Shown: one piece after another, positions 16,759-26,546 of the stretch
Layout of the letters: each line of letters opens with the position of its first letter
Position numbering within the stretch: position 1 is the first letter of the stretch
Source: Geodermatophilus obscurus DSM 43160
GTDB lineage: Bacteria; Actinomycetota; Actinomycetes; Mycobacteriales; Geodermatophilaceae
Direction: 5' to 3'
Length of the DNA: 64,000 bases
NCBI RefSeq assembly: GCF_000025345.1
Contig: NC_013757.1
Span: 2,418,001 to 2,482,000, forward strand
Notes under the pieces: model-generated
Told to the model about the DNA's origin: nothing
The model's input: only the letters and a program-made list of their open reading frames with translations
The model's database searches: none
Translations under genes and position numbers: made by a program

Positions 16759-18291
16759 TCAGCCGCCGGCGAGCAGTGCGCGCACGGCATCGAGCGTGTC
16801 GGCGTCAGCCGGGGACCTGTCCGGCCGGTAACGCAGCACCCGGGCGAAGCGCAGCGCGACGCCGCCGGGGTAGCGCGGGCTGCGCTGGGCGCCGTCCAGG
16901 GCGACCTCGACGACCAGCTCCGGCTCCAGCAGCACGCCCCACTCGTGCTGCTCGCGGGCGAGGTCGGGGAACCTGGCCGTCTGCCAGTCCAGCAGCTCGT
17001 CGGTCATCCCCTTGAAGGTCTTGCCGACCATCACCGGCCCGCCGCCGTCGGGGTCGCGGGCGCCGAGGTGGATGTTGGACAGCTTCCCCGAGCGCCGCCC
17101 GTACCCCCACTCCGCGCCGAGCACGACCAGGTCGAGGGTGTGCACCGGCTTGACCTTCTGCCACGCCCTGCCGCGGCGGCCGGCGGCGTAGGACGCGTCG
17201 AGCGCCTTGACCACCACGCCCTCGTGGCCGGCGGTGAGCGCGCCGTCCAGCACCTCGGCCGCCCGCTCCGGGGTGGGCCGGCGGACGCCGGGCATCCGCA
17301 GCGCGGCGTGCTCCTCGCCGGCCAGCAGCTCCACCAGCGCGTCGAGGCGGACGGCCAGCGGCTCGTCGAGCAGGTCGCGGCCGTCCAGGTGCAGCAGGTC
17401 GAAGAAGAACGGGCTGAGGACGACGGCGGGGTCGGGGACGTCGCTGCCGAAGCGGCTCATCGTGTCCTGGAAGGCCCGCGGCCGGCCGTCGTCGTCCAGG
17501 GCGAGGGTCTCCCCGTCGAGCACGGCGGTGCGGCACGGCAGCGACCGGACCTGCGCGACCAGCTCGGGCACGCCGTCGGTCACCTCGCGCAGCGTGCGGG
17601 TCCAGACCCGGACGACGTCGCCGTCGCGGTGCACCTGGATGCGGGCACCGTCCAGCTTGTGCTCGACGGTGACGTCGGCGCCGAGGTCGGCCAGCACGGC
17701 GTCCAGCGAGGACCCGGGGCTGGCCAGCATCGGCCGGACCGGGCGGCCGACCGCCAGGTGCACGGACTCCAGCGCCGTCGTCCCGCCGTCGAGGGCCGTG
17801 GCCGCGGTCTCGGGCAGGCTGCCGGAGAGCATGAACGCCCGGCGCACCGTGGCGGCCGGGACGCCGGCCGCGGTGCCGATCGCGTCGAGGACGACGCCCT
17901 CCAGCGCACCCTGCCGCAGGTCGCCGGTCAGCAGCCGGACGAGGAAGCGTTGTTCGTCGGCGGTGGCGCCGGTGAAGAGCTGCTCGACGAGCGCCTCCCG
18001 CCGAGCCGCCGACCCGGTTCCGGTCGTGCCGGCGAGCTCGGTCAGCGCGCGGTCGACGTCGGAGACGGTGAGCCGCGGCGACGCGGCCGGGCCGTGCGCG
18101 AGGCGGGTGAGGGTCCGCCAGCCGACCCCGAGCCGACCCTGCAGGGTGTCGCCGGCCAGCCACGCGGTGACCGGCCGCACCTCGTTCCCGCCGGCACGGC
18201 CCAGCAGGTCGGCGATGGCCGTGGCCTTGGCCGTGCGCGAGCGGGTGGCCGCCACCTCGGCCGAGGCGGCGACGACGTCGGCGAACAGCAC
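16759..18291 (-). CDS. ligB: ATP-dependent DNA ligase, LigB type
   Basis: 510-residue ligase that would seal nicks through an AMP-lysine intermediate. The length and the N-terminal helical domain (LTVSDVDRALTELAGT, EQRFLVRLLTGDLRQGA) match mycobacterial LigB (507 residues). Motif I is EHKLDGARIQ with Lys212; downstream DGETLALDD (motif III), GHEGVVVKALD (motif IV) and WQKVKP (motif V) are visible. GTG 18291 starts VLFADVVAAS, agreeing with LigB N-termini; an ATG eight bases further out is in another frame. Non-essential repair ligase in relatives, in addition to NAD-dependent LigA. Monocistronic, 36 bases downstream of the dha operon. Confidence 0.92.
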   Translation of the reverse strand: MLFADVVAASAEVAATRSRTAKATAIADLLGRAGGNEVRPVTAWLAGDTLQGRLGVGWRTLTRLAHGPAASPRLTVSDVDRALTELAGTTGTGSAARREALVEQLFTGATADEQRFLVRLLTGDLRQGALEGVVLDAIGTAAGVPAATVRRAFMLSGSLPETAATALDGGTTALESVHLAVGRPVRPMLASPGSSLDAVLADLGADVTVEHKLDGARIQVHRDGDVVRVWTRTLREVTDGVPELVAQVRSLPCRTAVLDGETLALDDDGRPRAFQDTMSRFGSDVPDPAVVLSPFFFDLLHLDGRDLLDEPLAVRLDALVELLAGEEHAALRMPGVRRPTPERAAEVLDGALTAGHEGVVVKALDASYAAGRRGRAWQKVKPVHTLDLVVLGAEWGYGRRSGKLSNIHLGARDPDGGGPVMVGKTFKGMTDELLDWQTARFPDLAREQHEWGVLLEPELVVEVALDGAQRSPRYPGGVALRFARVLRYRPDRSPADADTLDAVRALLAGG

Positions 18292-18327
18292 GGCGCCATG
18301 GTGGCAGCCGGGTCCGACAGCGCCCGG

Positions 18328-18738
18328 TCAGCCGCCGAGGTGGGCCTGCTTCGGAGCCAGGCCGCGCAGCGCCTCGGCGGCGACCCGGTCCCGGTCGGCG
18401 CCCGCGGCCGCGGTGACCGCGGCGCCGACGAGGCCCTCGACCAGGGGCGCGGGGGAGAGGACCACCCGCTCTCGGACGTCGTCGTCCACCAGCTCCAGGG
18501 CGGTCTCGGCGGAGAGCACGGCGCTGCCCAGGTCCATGAGGACGACGACGCCGTCCCCGCTGTCGACCGCGGCGATGGCGTCGGCGATCGCCGTCGCGTC
18601 GGTGCCGAGGCCGCCGTCGACGTCCCCGGCCGCCACCCCGACGGCGAGCTCCCGGCCGGGCAGCATGCCGCGGGCCAGCTCGACCGCGGCGTCGGCGAGG
18701 GCGCGGCTGTGCGACACGACCACCAGTCCGACCGGCAC
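18328..18738 (-). CDS. dhaM: Dihydroxyacetone kinase phosphoryl donor DhaM, single EIIA-type domain
   Basis: 136-residue PTS EIIA-mannose-type domain that passes phosphate from HPr to DhaL-ADP. The phospho-histidine is His10 in VVVSHSRALA; the acceptor-fold words AAGDVDGGLGTDA and GVVVLMDLGSAVLSAE are present. E. coli DhaM adds HPr and enzyme I-like domains; this is the short Gram-positive form. GTG 18738 lies three bases after the dhaL stop, so translation is probably coupled. With dhaL and dhaK it makes the complete PTS-dependent kinase, so the cell must own general PTS proteins elsewhere. Confidence 0.92.
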   Translation of the reverse strand: MPVGLVVVSHSRALADAAVELARGMLPGRELAVGVAAGDVDGGLGTDATAIADAIAAVDSGDGVVVLMDLGSAVLSAETALELVDDDVRERVVLSPAPLVEGLVGAAVTAAAGADRDRVAAEALRGLAPKQAHLGG

Positions 18739-18741
18739 CGG

Positions 18742-19370
18742 TCAGCCCCGGCCGGCGAGCGCGGTCGCGGCGGCCTCGAGCAGCAGGGTCGCCGAGGCCG
18801 CGCCCGGGTCCACGTGGCCGGCGCTGCGCTCGCCGAGGTAGCTCGCCCGCCCCTTGCGGGCGACCAGCGGCTCGGTCGCGTCCCGCCCCTGCGCGGCCGC
18901 CTCGGCGGCGGCGCCCAGGGCCTCGTCCAGCGCCTTCCCGGCGGCCAGCGCCTCGTCGAGCGCGTCGCACGCCGGGCCGAGCGCGTCGAGCATCGTCTTG
19001 TCCCCGCGCTCGGCCTTGCCGCGTGCGACGACGCCGTCGTACCCGGCGCGCAGCGCAGCCGCGAGGGCGGCGCCGTCCCCGCCGGCCAGGGCGCCGGAGG
19101 CGCGCAGGAAGAAGGTGCCGTAGAGCGGGCCGCTGGCGCCGCCGACCGTCTTGATCAGCGTCGTCGCGACCGTCTTGAGGACGGCGGCGGGGTCGTCCGA
19201 GGGGGTGGCCTCGAGGGCGGCGACCGCGGCGGTCATCCCGCGGTCGAGGTTGGCGCCGTGGTCGGCGTCCCCGATGGCGGAGTCGAGCTGGGTGAGCGTG
19301 TCCCGCTGCTCGTGGACCAGCCGGGCGAACTCCCGGACCCACGCGGCGAGCGCGCCGGCGTCGACCACGG

Positions 19371-19374
<4 letters not shown>
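18742..19374 (-). CDS. dhaL: Dihydroxyacetone kinase ADP-binding subunit DhaL
   Basis: 210-residue alpha-helical subunit that holds ADP as a permanent cofactor, is rephosphorylated by DhaM and hands the phosphate to DHA on DhaK. Mg-ADP ligands are in [17 protein letters not shown] (the D-x-D-H-G motif), followed by [15 protein letters not shown] and the C-terminal [15 protein letters not shown] 19374 overlaps the dhaK stop as GTGA and gives the correct family start; an open stretch further upstream (to 19416) lies within dhaK. Middle gene of dhaK-dhaL-dhaM. Confidence 0.94.
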
Positions 19375-20372
<998 letters not shown>

Positions 20373-20430
20373 CACAGCCTCCTGGCCTCGGCGTACCCGG
20401 TGACGGGGTTCCGGGGCAGGAGGCTAGGAG

Positions 20431-20541
20431 GGTGCACCGACCGGCACAAGCGACCCGGGGCCCGTCGCCCCGGGGGACGGTGGCGAGTGGCTGGCCAGCG
20501 CTCTCGTCTTGTGCCGGTGCCGCTCTGCACCGCCACGCCCG
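20431..20541. repeat. Long-range imperfect inverted repeat upstream of dhaK
   Basis: An 11-bp exact pair, ACCGGCACAAG (20440-20450) and CTTGTGCCGGT (20518-20528), nested inside GGTGCA (20431-20436) and TGCACC (20536-20541). It lies 60-170 bases upstream of dhaK and downstream of no plus-strand gene. Could be a regulator-binding pair or a structured leader; nothing else recognisable is present in the 20373-20697 gap. Confidence 0.6.
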
Positions 20542-20697
20542 CGCCCGCTGCTGCCGGTCCCCCGCTGCCCCTCCTCCTGGGGGGCCCGCCGCCGGGGCCG
20601 GTGGTGTGTCACCCGGCACCGCGGAGCCGTCGGCCCGGCCGAGCGCAGGTGTGCTGGACCGGGCGCTCGCGCGAGGGATCGTGGCCGGCGCCGGAGG

Positions 20698-21318
20698 TCA
20701 GCCGGCCGGCGACGGGATGGCGTCGTCCTCGGTCGGGTCCTGGTCGGGGTCGTCGTCCGGGAAGTCGAACGGCGGCGTCGGGTCCTGCCCCTCCGCGGAC
20801 ACCGGCACGTCGATCGTCACCTCACCTGCCTCGGCGAACGTGAAGGTGACGGGGACGGACTGCGAGGAGCGCAGCTCCCGACCCAGGTCCAGCAGGGTGA
20901 CGTCCGGCGGCCCCTCGGCCCCCACGTACAGGTTGTCGTCCGCGTCGACGGTGAGCGGCAGCCCCTGCCCCCCGGCCGTCTCGACGCGCACCCCGCCGAA
21001 GTCGGGCCCGCTGATGTCGGTCAGCGTCACCGGCTCCCCACCGGTGTTCGTGACCGCCATGAACAGCCGCGCGTCCTCGCCCACCGCGTAGACACCGTCC
21101 AGCGGGTACTCGAGCTGCACCTGCTGCAGGCCGACGTCGTCGTTGACCCGCACGTCCGGGCCGACCGCGCCGCCGTCGACCTCGACGCCGGGGTCCTCCG
21201 CGGGCGCGTCCTCCTCCAGCCGGTCGGCGCTGCAGCCGGCCAGGAGCAGGACGCCTCCGGCGAGGGCTGCGGCCAGGCGGGTGCGGGCGGCGGGCAGCAG
21301 GGGCGAGCGGGCGGTCAT
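20698..21318 (-). CDS. LpqE-like lipoprotein
   Basis: 206-residue exported lipoprotein. ATG 21318 follows GGAGG by seven bases. The signal peptide ends in lipobox LLAGC (Cys near residue 27). The body, from VGLQQVQLEYPLDGVYAVG through FMAVTNTGGEPVTLTDISG to SVPVTFTFAEAGEVTIDVPV, follows the mycobacterial LpqE pattern of an immunoglobulin-like fold distantly related to PCu(A)C copper chaperones. The Met and His ligands expected of a PCu(A)C site are not conserved, so copper binding is not supported. The acidic C-terminus (PDDDPDQDPTEDD) is probably disordered. Solitary gene. Confidence 0.72.
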   Translation of the reverse strand: MTARSPLLPAARTRLAAALAGGVLLLAGCSADRLEEDAPAEDPGVEVDGGAVGPDVRVNDDVGLQQVQLEYPLDGVYAVGEDARLFMAVTNTGGEPVTLTDISGPDFGGVRVETAGGQGLPLTVDADDNLYVGAEGPPDVTLLDLGRELRSSQSVPVTFTFAEAGEVTIDVPVSAEGQDPTPPFDFPDDDPDQDPTEDDAIPSPAG

Positions 21319-21565
21319 GGGTCGGCCTCCGTGAGTGCGGCGGATCGGGTGTCGGGGAGCGGCGCGTGCACCTCGGTCACCACCCCGGCCTCGGAGGAGT
21401 CGTCGGACCCGGTGACGGCGGGAACCCGCGGCGCGCGCACGATGAGGTCTCCTCTCGACCGGCGGGCCCGGGGCGGCCCGCTCCCCGTGGTCTCCTGCCC
21501 GGCCCACCCGCGTGGACCTCACGTCCGGCCCGTTGTGTCACCGAACCGTCATGTCCGCGCCGGGC

Positions 21566-22210
21566 TCAGCGCAGCCGGCGCCGCCCGGGGGTGGACGGGG
21601 CGGCCGGTGGTGCGGTGGTCGGGTCCCCGGGCGGCGGCGACGGCGCGGACGGCAGCGGTGGGCTCACCGGCGTGGCGACCGACGCGTAGTCCTCCCGGCC
21701 CACCGGCTCCGCGGTCAGCCCGTCGTCGGTGGGGACCTCGATCGGCGAGCCGTCCGTGGTGATGCGCACCGCCTCCACCCCGGGCACCTCGGTCACGGTG
21801 AACACCACCTGGGCCGTCGCGAGCAGCTGGTTCCCGCCGGCGACCTCGGTGAACTCGCGGGACACCCCGACGACCACCACGGCGTCGGCGGACACCGGGC
21901 GGTCGGGGGTCAGGCTCTGCGGGGACAGCGCCGTCCGCAGCCCGTCGACCACCTCGCCGCGGGTCGGCCCCGCGGCGAGCGCGTCCAGGGCGGCGTCGAT
22001 GCCAGGGCGGTCGACCGGACGCTCGGCCGCCTCCAGACGGCTGCCGCGCACGAACCAGACCCGCAGCCCGGTCCCGGCCGCGTCCCCGGGAGCCCCGGTC
22101 TCGGGCGACGCCGGACCCGGGATGCGGACCTCCTCCGGCTCCGACTGCGCGCCCACGCCGCACCCGGCCAGGCCCAGTCCCGCGGCGAGCGCGAGGGCGG
22201 CCCGCCTCAC
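21566..22210 (-). CDS. GerMN-domain lipoprotein
   Basis: 214-residue lipoprotein with lipobox LAGC (Cys17) and one GerMN domain (about 55-160: GLRVWFVRGSRLEA, GEVVDGLRTALSP, VVVVGVSREF, AQVVFTVTEVPGVEAVRI), followed by a Pro/Ser/Thr-rich tail. GTG 22210 sits five bases after GGAGGAG. It is the third gene of an RR-HK-lipoprotein set resembling a reduced MtrA-MtrB-LpqB arrangement, in which LpqB also carries GerMN and modulates the kinase from outside. As given, the kinase frame reads straight into this gene without a stop (see the kinase entry), but the strong ribosome binding site supports an independent start. Confidence 0.8.
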   Translation of the reverse strand: MRRAALALAAGLGLAGCGVGAQSEPEEVRIPGPASPETGAPGDAAGTGLRVWFVRGSRLEAAERPVDRPGIDAALDALAAGPTRGEVVDGLRTALSPQSLTPDRPVSADAVVVVGVSREFTEVAGGNQLLATAQVVFTVTEVPGVEAVRITTDGSPIEVPTDDGLTAEPVGREDYASVATPVSPPLPSAPSPPPGDPTTAPPAAPSTPGRRRLR

Positions 22211-23678
22211 GGCAGCTCCTCCGTCGCGGGGGGCGACGGGCAGCCGGACGACGAACCGCGCCCCACCGCCCGGTGCGTCGGTCACCGCCACCGTGCCGCC
22301 CATGAGCTGCACGTGCCGGCTGACCAGCGCCAGACCCAGACCACTGCCGGCGCTGCTGGCCCGGGTGCTGCGGCTGCCGCGGGCGAACCGCTCGAAGACG
22401 ACGGCGCGCTCGGTCTCCGGGACGCCGGGGCCGTCGTCGTCCACGACGAGGCACACCCACGGACCGGAGCGCTCCACCGTGACCGCCGCCAGGCCGCCGC
22501 CGTGGCCGTCGGCGTTGTCGATGAGGTTGCGCAGCACCCGCTCCAGGCGGCGCTTGTCCGCTCGGACGACGGCGTCGGCGGCGTCCCCGCGCACGGTGAG
22601 GTCGACGGCGGCGCCGCCCGCGGCCGCCCGGCGGGCCAGCGCCTGCCGCGCCAGGGCCGCCGGCCGGACGTCCTCGAGCACCAGGTCGGTGTTCCCGGCG
22701 TCGGCGCGGGAGATCTCCAGCAGGTCGGCGACCAGCCGCTCGAAGTCGCCCACCTCCGACCGCAGCAGCGCCAGCGCCTCCCGGCCGTCGGGCGGCAGGT
22801 CGTCGGCGTGGGCCGCCACCAGCGCCGCCGCGTTGAGCATGGTCGTGAGCGGGCTGCGCAGCTCGTGGCTGACGTCGGAGGCGAAGCGGGCGTCGGCGCG
22901 CACCCGCTGCTCGAGGGCGGCGGCCGTGGCGTTGAACGAGCCGGCGATGGGCGCCAGCGAGGGGTCGCCGTGCGGGTCGATGCGGGCGCCGAGGTCGCCG
23001 GCGGCGATGGCGGCCGCGGCTGCCGAGACGCGGTCCAGCGGCCGCAGCGCCGAGCGCGTCACCCACCAGCCGACCGCCGCCGACACCGGTGCGACGGCCA
23101 GCACCGACAGCGTCAGCACCACCCCCGAGCACCCGGAAGGTGCTGTCCAGCTCGCGCAGCGGGAAGACCTCGAAGTAGGCGTCGTCCAGCCCGGCCAGCG
23201 GTACCCCCACGGCCAGGTAGGGCTCCCCGTCGACGGCGATCCGCTGCCGTGACGGGGTGCCCGCGCCGACGGCGGTGCGCAGCGCCTCGGGCAGCTCCTC
23301 CCGGCCGATCCGCAGCGAGGTGGTGCTCCACTCCCCGCCGTCGACGAGCAGGGACACCGAGCCGGTCTCACGCGGCAGCTGGGAGAGCAGCTGTTCCGGC
23401 GACAGGCCCTCGGCCGGCAGCCCGCGCGAGACGACCGAGGCGTTGGCGACCGCCTGCCCGAGCGTGACGTTTTCCCGCTGGTAGAGCAGGTACCGCGTGG
23501 CGAACACCCACACGCCGACGGCGAGGGCGGTGGTCAGCACGACGGCGACCGCGGTCAGCGCCAGCGTGGCCCGGCCACGCAGCGAGGGCTGCCGGGCCCC
23601 GCGCCGGCGTGGGGGAGGAGCCTCGGGGGGATCGGGGAGCGGCGCGGGCGGGACGCGTCGTCCGGCCGTCAGGCTCAC
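22207..23678 (-). pseudogene. Sensor histidine kinase (HAMP, HisKA, HATPase), frame broken twice
   Basis: OmpR-partner kinase. Frame 1 from GTG 23678 (GTGA overlap with the regulator) encodes TM1 (TLALTAVAVVLTTALAVGV), an extracellular sensor and FPLRELDSTFRVLG; frame 2 continues GVVLTLSVLAVAPVSAAVGW (TM2), HAMP, the H-box FASDVSHELRSPL, N-box LRNLIDNADGHG, and G-boxes DDDGPGVP and GSGLGLALV. Deleting one base from the five-C run 23122-23126 restores the join (LGVVLTL). The frame then runs on into the lipoprotein; removing one base from the six-G run 22228-22233 gives VAPATEELP and a TGA overlapping the next GTG. Three domains are intact apart from this, so sequencing error is likely. Confidence 0.75.
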
Positions 23679-24370
23679 TCCGGCAGACGGTAGCCCATGC
23701 CGCGCACCGTGGTCACGACCGTCGGGGCGGCCGGGTCGGCCTCCACCTTCTTGCGCAGCCGCCGCACGTGGACGTCGACCAGCCGGGAGTCGCCGAAGTA
23801 GTCGTAGCCCCACACCCGCTCCAGCAGCTCCTCGCGGCTGAACACCCGGCCGCGCTCGGTGGCCAGCTCCAGGAGCAGCGTGAACTCGGTCCTGGTCAGC
23901 GGCACGACCTCGCCGCCGCGGGTCACCACGCCGTCCGCCGGTGCGATCTCCAGGTCGCCGACGACGATGCGGGGCCGCGGTCCCGAGCCCCCGGTGCGGC
24001 GGGCCAGCGCGCGGATGCGGGCGGAGAGCTCCTCGGCCACGAAGGGCTTGGTGACGTAGTCGTCGGCACCGGCCTCCAGGCCCGCGATGACGTCCGAGCT
24101 GTCCGCGCGGGCGGTCACCATGATCACCGGCGTGGTGGAGACCCGGCGGATCTCCCGGCACACCTCCAAGCCGCTGCGGCCGGGCAGCACCAGGTCCAGC
24201 AGCACGATGTCGTACGGCCGCTCCGCCAGCCTCGCCAGGCCCTCCTCGCCCGATCCGGCCTCGGTCACCTCCAGCCCCTCCCGGCGGAGGGTGATCGAGA
24301 CGACGCGCCGGATGCGGTCGTCGTCCTCGATGATCAGCACGGACCGGGCCACGCCCCCGGGACTGCCCAC
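23675..24370 (-). CDS. OmpR/PhoB-family response regulator
   Basis: 231-residue DNA-binding regulator. Receiver: acidic pocket EDDD at 15-18, phospho-acceptor Asp59 in LLDLVLPGRSG, Thr in VTAR and Lys in VTKPF. Winged-helix effector: PLTRTEFTLLLELA, then RVWGYDYFGDSRLVDVHVRR and the C-terminal TTVRGMGYRLPE. GTG 24370 is chosen for its GGGAGG six bases upstream; an alternative GTG lies at 24351. First gene of the RR-HK-GerMN lipoprotein set, with a GTGA overlap into the kinase. MtrA-like by neighbourhood, but too diverged in context to be named MtrA. Confidence 0.88.
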   Translation of the reverse strand: MGSPGGVARSVLIIEDDDRIRRVVSITLRREGLEVTEAGSGEEGLARLAERPYDIVLLDLVLPGRSGLEVCREIRRVSTTPVIMVTARADSSDVIAGLEAGADDYVTKPFVAEELSARIRALARRTGGSGPRPRIVVGDLEIAPADGVVTRGGEVVPLTRTEFTLLLELATERGRVFSREELLERVWGYDYFGDSRLVDVHVRRLRKKVEADPAAPTVVTTVRGMGYRLPE

Positions 24371-24476
24371 CTGCGTCCTCCCCAACCCGGTGACGATCCG
24401 GTCACGTCCGGCCCCCCCGGGCGTCGCTGCACCGCCCGCGGGTACCGCCGGGGACCCGTCCGGGGAGGAGGCCCGC

Positions 24477-24770
24477 GTGGACTGGATCGTGCTCGTCGTC
24501 CTGCTGGCGCTGGCGGCGGCGCTGGCCGGGCAGGGGGCGCGGCTCGTCGCCCGGGGACGGCGGGCCGCCGACGCCGATCCCGAGGCCGGCACCGACCGCG
24601 CCGTCCTCTCGCTGGTGCTCGTCGGCGTCGCTCTCGGGATCGCGGCGACCGGCGCGGCCGTGGCCGCCGCCGGCTCTCCCGGACCGGTGCAGGCCGCCGT
24701 GTTCCTCGCCGCGGCGGTCGCGGTGGGCCTGCCCGTGGCCGCCGTCTGGCGGGGCACCCGCCGCGGCTGA
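24477..24770 (+). CDS. Small three-helix membrane protein, unknown function
   Basis: 97-residue hydrophobic protein with three predicted membrane segments: residues 3-22 (WIVLVVLLALAAALAG), 45-68 (AVLSLVLVGVALGIAATGAA) and 72-92. GTG 24477 follows GGGGAGGAGG. It diverges from the two-component operon across 106 bases, so it may be a target of that regulator; this is context only. I recognise no family. Confidence 0.6.
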   Translation: MDWIVLVVLLALAAALAGQGARLVARGRRAADADPEAGTDRAVLSLVLVGVALGIAATGAAVAAAGSPGPVQAAVFLAAAVAVGLPVAAVWRGTRRG

Positions 24771-24780
24771 CCGCGGCCGG

Positions 24781-25560
24781 TCAGAACCAGCCGCGACGGG
24801 CGCCGAGCTGCCGGACGGCGGCGTCCAGGTGCGCGGCGACGGAACGGACGTCGGTGTCCGTGTGGCTCAGCCGCAGCCGGCCGCCGACGTCCCGCCCCTC
24901 GCTGAGCAGGCCGCCGCGCCGGTCGACCTCCAGGACGACGTCCACGCCCTGCGGGTCGGCGAGGAAGGTGACCTCGAGCTCGTTGACCCGGCCGCGCAGC
25001 CCGTACGGCGGGGTGAACTCGACCTCCTGGTAGAAGGGCAGCTCGCTGCCGCGGACGCGGCCCTTCTCCACGTCGGCGCCGCGGAAGGCGAAGCCCAGGC
25101 TGTCCAGCGCCTGCAGCACGGTGCGCTGCACCGGCAGCGGCAGCACGGTCACCGGGTCCAGGTCGCCGGGGTCGACCGAGCCCGCGATGTCCAGCCGGGT
25201 GCGCAGGCCGACGCGCATGCCGCGCAGCTGCCAGCCGTCGATCGCGGTGACCGGGCACTGCCACGGCACCGGCAGGCTGAACGGCAGGGCGTGCCGCGCG
25301 CCGGGCTCGACCCGGGCGGCCCCGGCGACGGCGACCGTGCCGAAGGTGACCTCCTCGCGCCAGGAGCTGTCGCCGCTCTCCACCTCGACGGTGGCCTGCA
25401 GCGCGACGCGGACCGCGGTGACGTCCTGGGGGACCGAGCCGCCGGTGACGTGGACGGTGCCGGTCACCGACCCGCCCGGGGTCGTCTCCGGCCGGTCCAG
25501 CACCGTCTCGACGCCGGCGCCGCCGGAGCCCAGGCGCGCCATCATGCCGCGGAAGGCCAT
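24781..25560 (-). CDS. Spo0M-family (arrestin-like) sporulation control protein
   Basis: 259-residue two-sandwich arrestin-fold protein of the Spo0M/SpoOM family. It begins AFRGMMARLGSGGAGVETVL and contains the diagnostic PGGSVTGTVHVTGG, HALPFSLPVPWQCPVTAI and TRLDIAGSVDPGDLDPV blocks. ATG 25560 has AGGAG five bases upstream. In Bacillus the homologue affects sporulation and cytoskeletal proteins; most actinobacteria that carry it do not make endospores and its role there is unknown. Convergent with a small membrane protein gene ten bases away. Confidence 0.83.
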   Translation of the reverse strand: MAFRGMMARLGSGGAGVETVLDRPETTPGGSVTGTVHVTGGSVPQDVTAVRVALQATVEVESGDSSWREEVTFGTVAVAGAARVEPGARHALPFSLPVPWQCPVTAIDGWQLRGMRVGLRTRLDIAGSVDPGDLDPVTVLPLPVQRTVLQALDSLGFAFRGADVEKGRVRGSELPFYQEVEFTPPYGLRGRVNELEVTFLADPQGVDVVLEVDRRGGLLSEGRDVGGRLRLSHTDTDVRSVAAHLDAAVRQLGARRGWF

Positions 25561-25666
25561 CGATTCTCCTGGTCGTGGGAGTGGGGTGGGACGAGAGATC
25601 GTCACCGGAGCCTGTCACGGCGGCCGACCACGTGTCACCGCGCCATGAGCAGGGCACCTGCGTGTC

Positions 25667-26506
25667 ATGGGCCCGCCCGCCGGCACGACCGACCTGGTGG
25701 ACGTGGGCGGACGCAACGTCGCCGTCTGGTCGGCGGGGGACGCCGGGCCGCCGGTCCTGCTCGTCCACGGCATCCCGACCAACTCCCGCCTGTGGTGGGA
25801 CGTCGTCCCCGTCGTGGCGCAGCGCGCGCGGGTGTTCGCCGTGGACATGCCGGGCTACGGCGACTCCCCGGCGCCGGAGGACCAGCCCGTGGACCTGGCC
25901 TCCCAGGCGGCGCTGCTCCTCGACCTGCTCGACACGCTGGGCCTCGACCGCGTCGTCGTGGTGGGGCACGACCTCGGCGGGGGCATCGCGCAGATCCTCG
26001 CCGTCACCGCGAGTGACCGGGTCGCCGGCCTGGGGGTCGTGGACGGCGTGTCCTACGACGGCTGGCCGGTGCCGATGGTCCGCGCGATGAAGGCGGCCTG
26101 GCCGCTGCTCGAGCGCCTGCCCGCGGAGGTCCTCGCAGCCGCGCTCCGCCCGGGGCTGCGCACCCTCTTCGCCCAGCAGGATCGCGCGGATCCGTTCCTC
26201 GACCGCTTCCTCGAGCCGTGGCGCCGGCCGGAGGGACCACGCCTGCTCGCCCGGCACCTGCGCTCCCTCGACTCCGTCTACACCCAGACGGTGGCGCCGT
26301 TCCTGCCGCGCCTGCAGGTGCCGACCGAGGTGGTGTGGGGCCGCCGGGACCACCAGATGAAACCGCGCTACGGGGAGCGGTTGGCGCAGGACATCCCGGG
26401 CGCACGCCTGACCTGGGTCGACGACGCGAGCCACTTCGTCCCGGCCGACCGTCCCGACGTCGTCGCCGAGGCGGTCCTCCGACTGGTCGAGCGGGCCGCC
26501 CGGTGA
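25667..26506 (+). CDS. Alpha/beta hydrolase with Asp nucleophile (dehalogenase-like)
   Basis: 279-residue soluble hydrolase. The oxyanion region is LLVHGIPTN (32-40), the nucleophile elbow VVGHDLGG places Asp102, the acid could be Asp228 (WGRRDHQM) and the base His256 (DDASHFVP). An aspartate nucleophile is the mark of haloalkane/haloacetate dehalogenases and epoxide hydrolases; epoxide hydrolases also need two lid tyrosines that I cannot place with confidence. ATG 25667 lacks a strong ribosome binding site. The site-2 protease gene follows after 40 bases in the same direction. Best call: dehalogenase-like, substrate unknown. Confidence 0.82.
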   Translation: MGPPAGTTDLVDVGGRNVAVWSAGDAGPPVLLVHGIPTNSRLWWDVVPVVAQRARVFAVDMPGYGDSPAPEDQPVDLASQAALLLDLLDTLGLDRVVVVGHDLGGGIAQILAVTASDRVAGLGVVDGVSYDGWPVPMVRAMKAAWPLLERLPAEVLAAALRPGLRTLFAQQDRADPFLDRFLEPWRRPEGPRLLARHLRSLDSVYTQTVAPFLPRLQVPTEVVWGRRDHQMKPRYGERLAQDIPGARLTWVDDASHFVPADRPDVVAEAVLRLVERAAR

Positions 26507-26546
26507 CCCGGCGGCCCGCCGGAGCGCTGCCCCGAGGAGGAGACAC

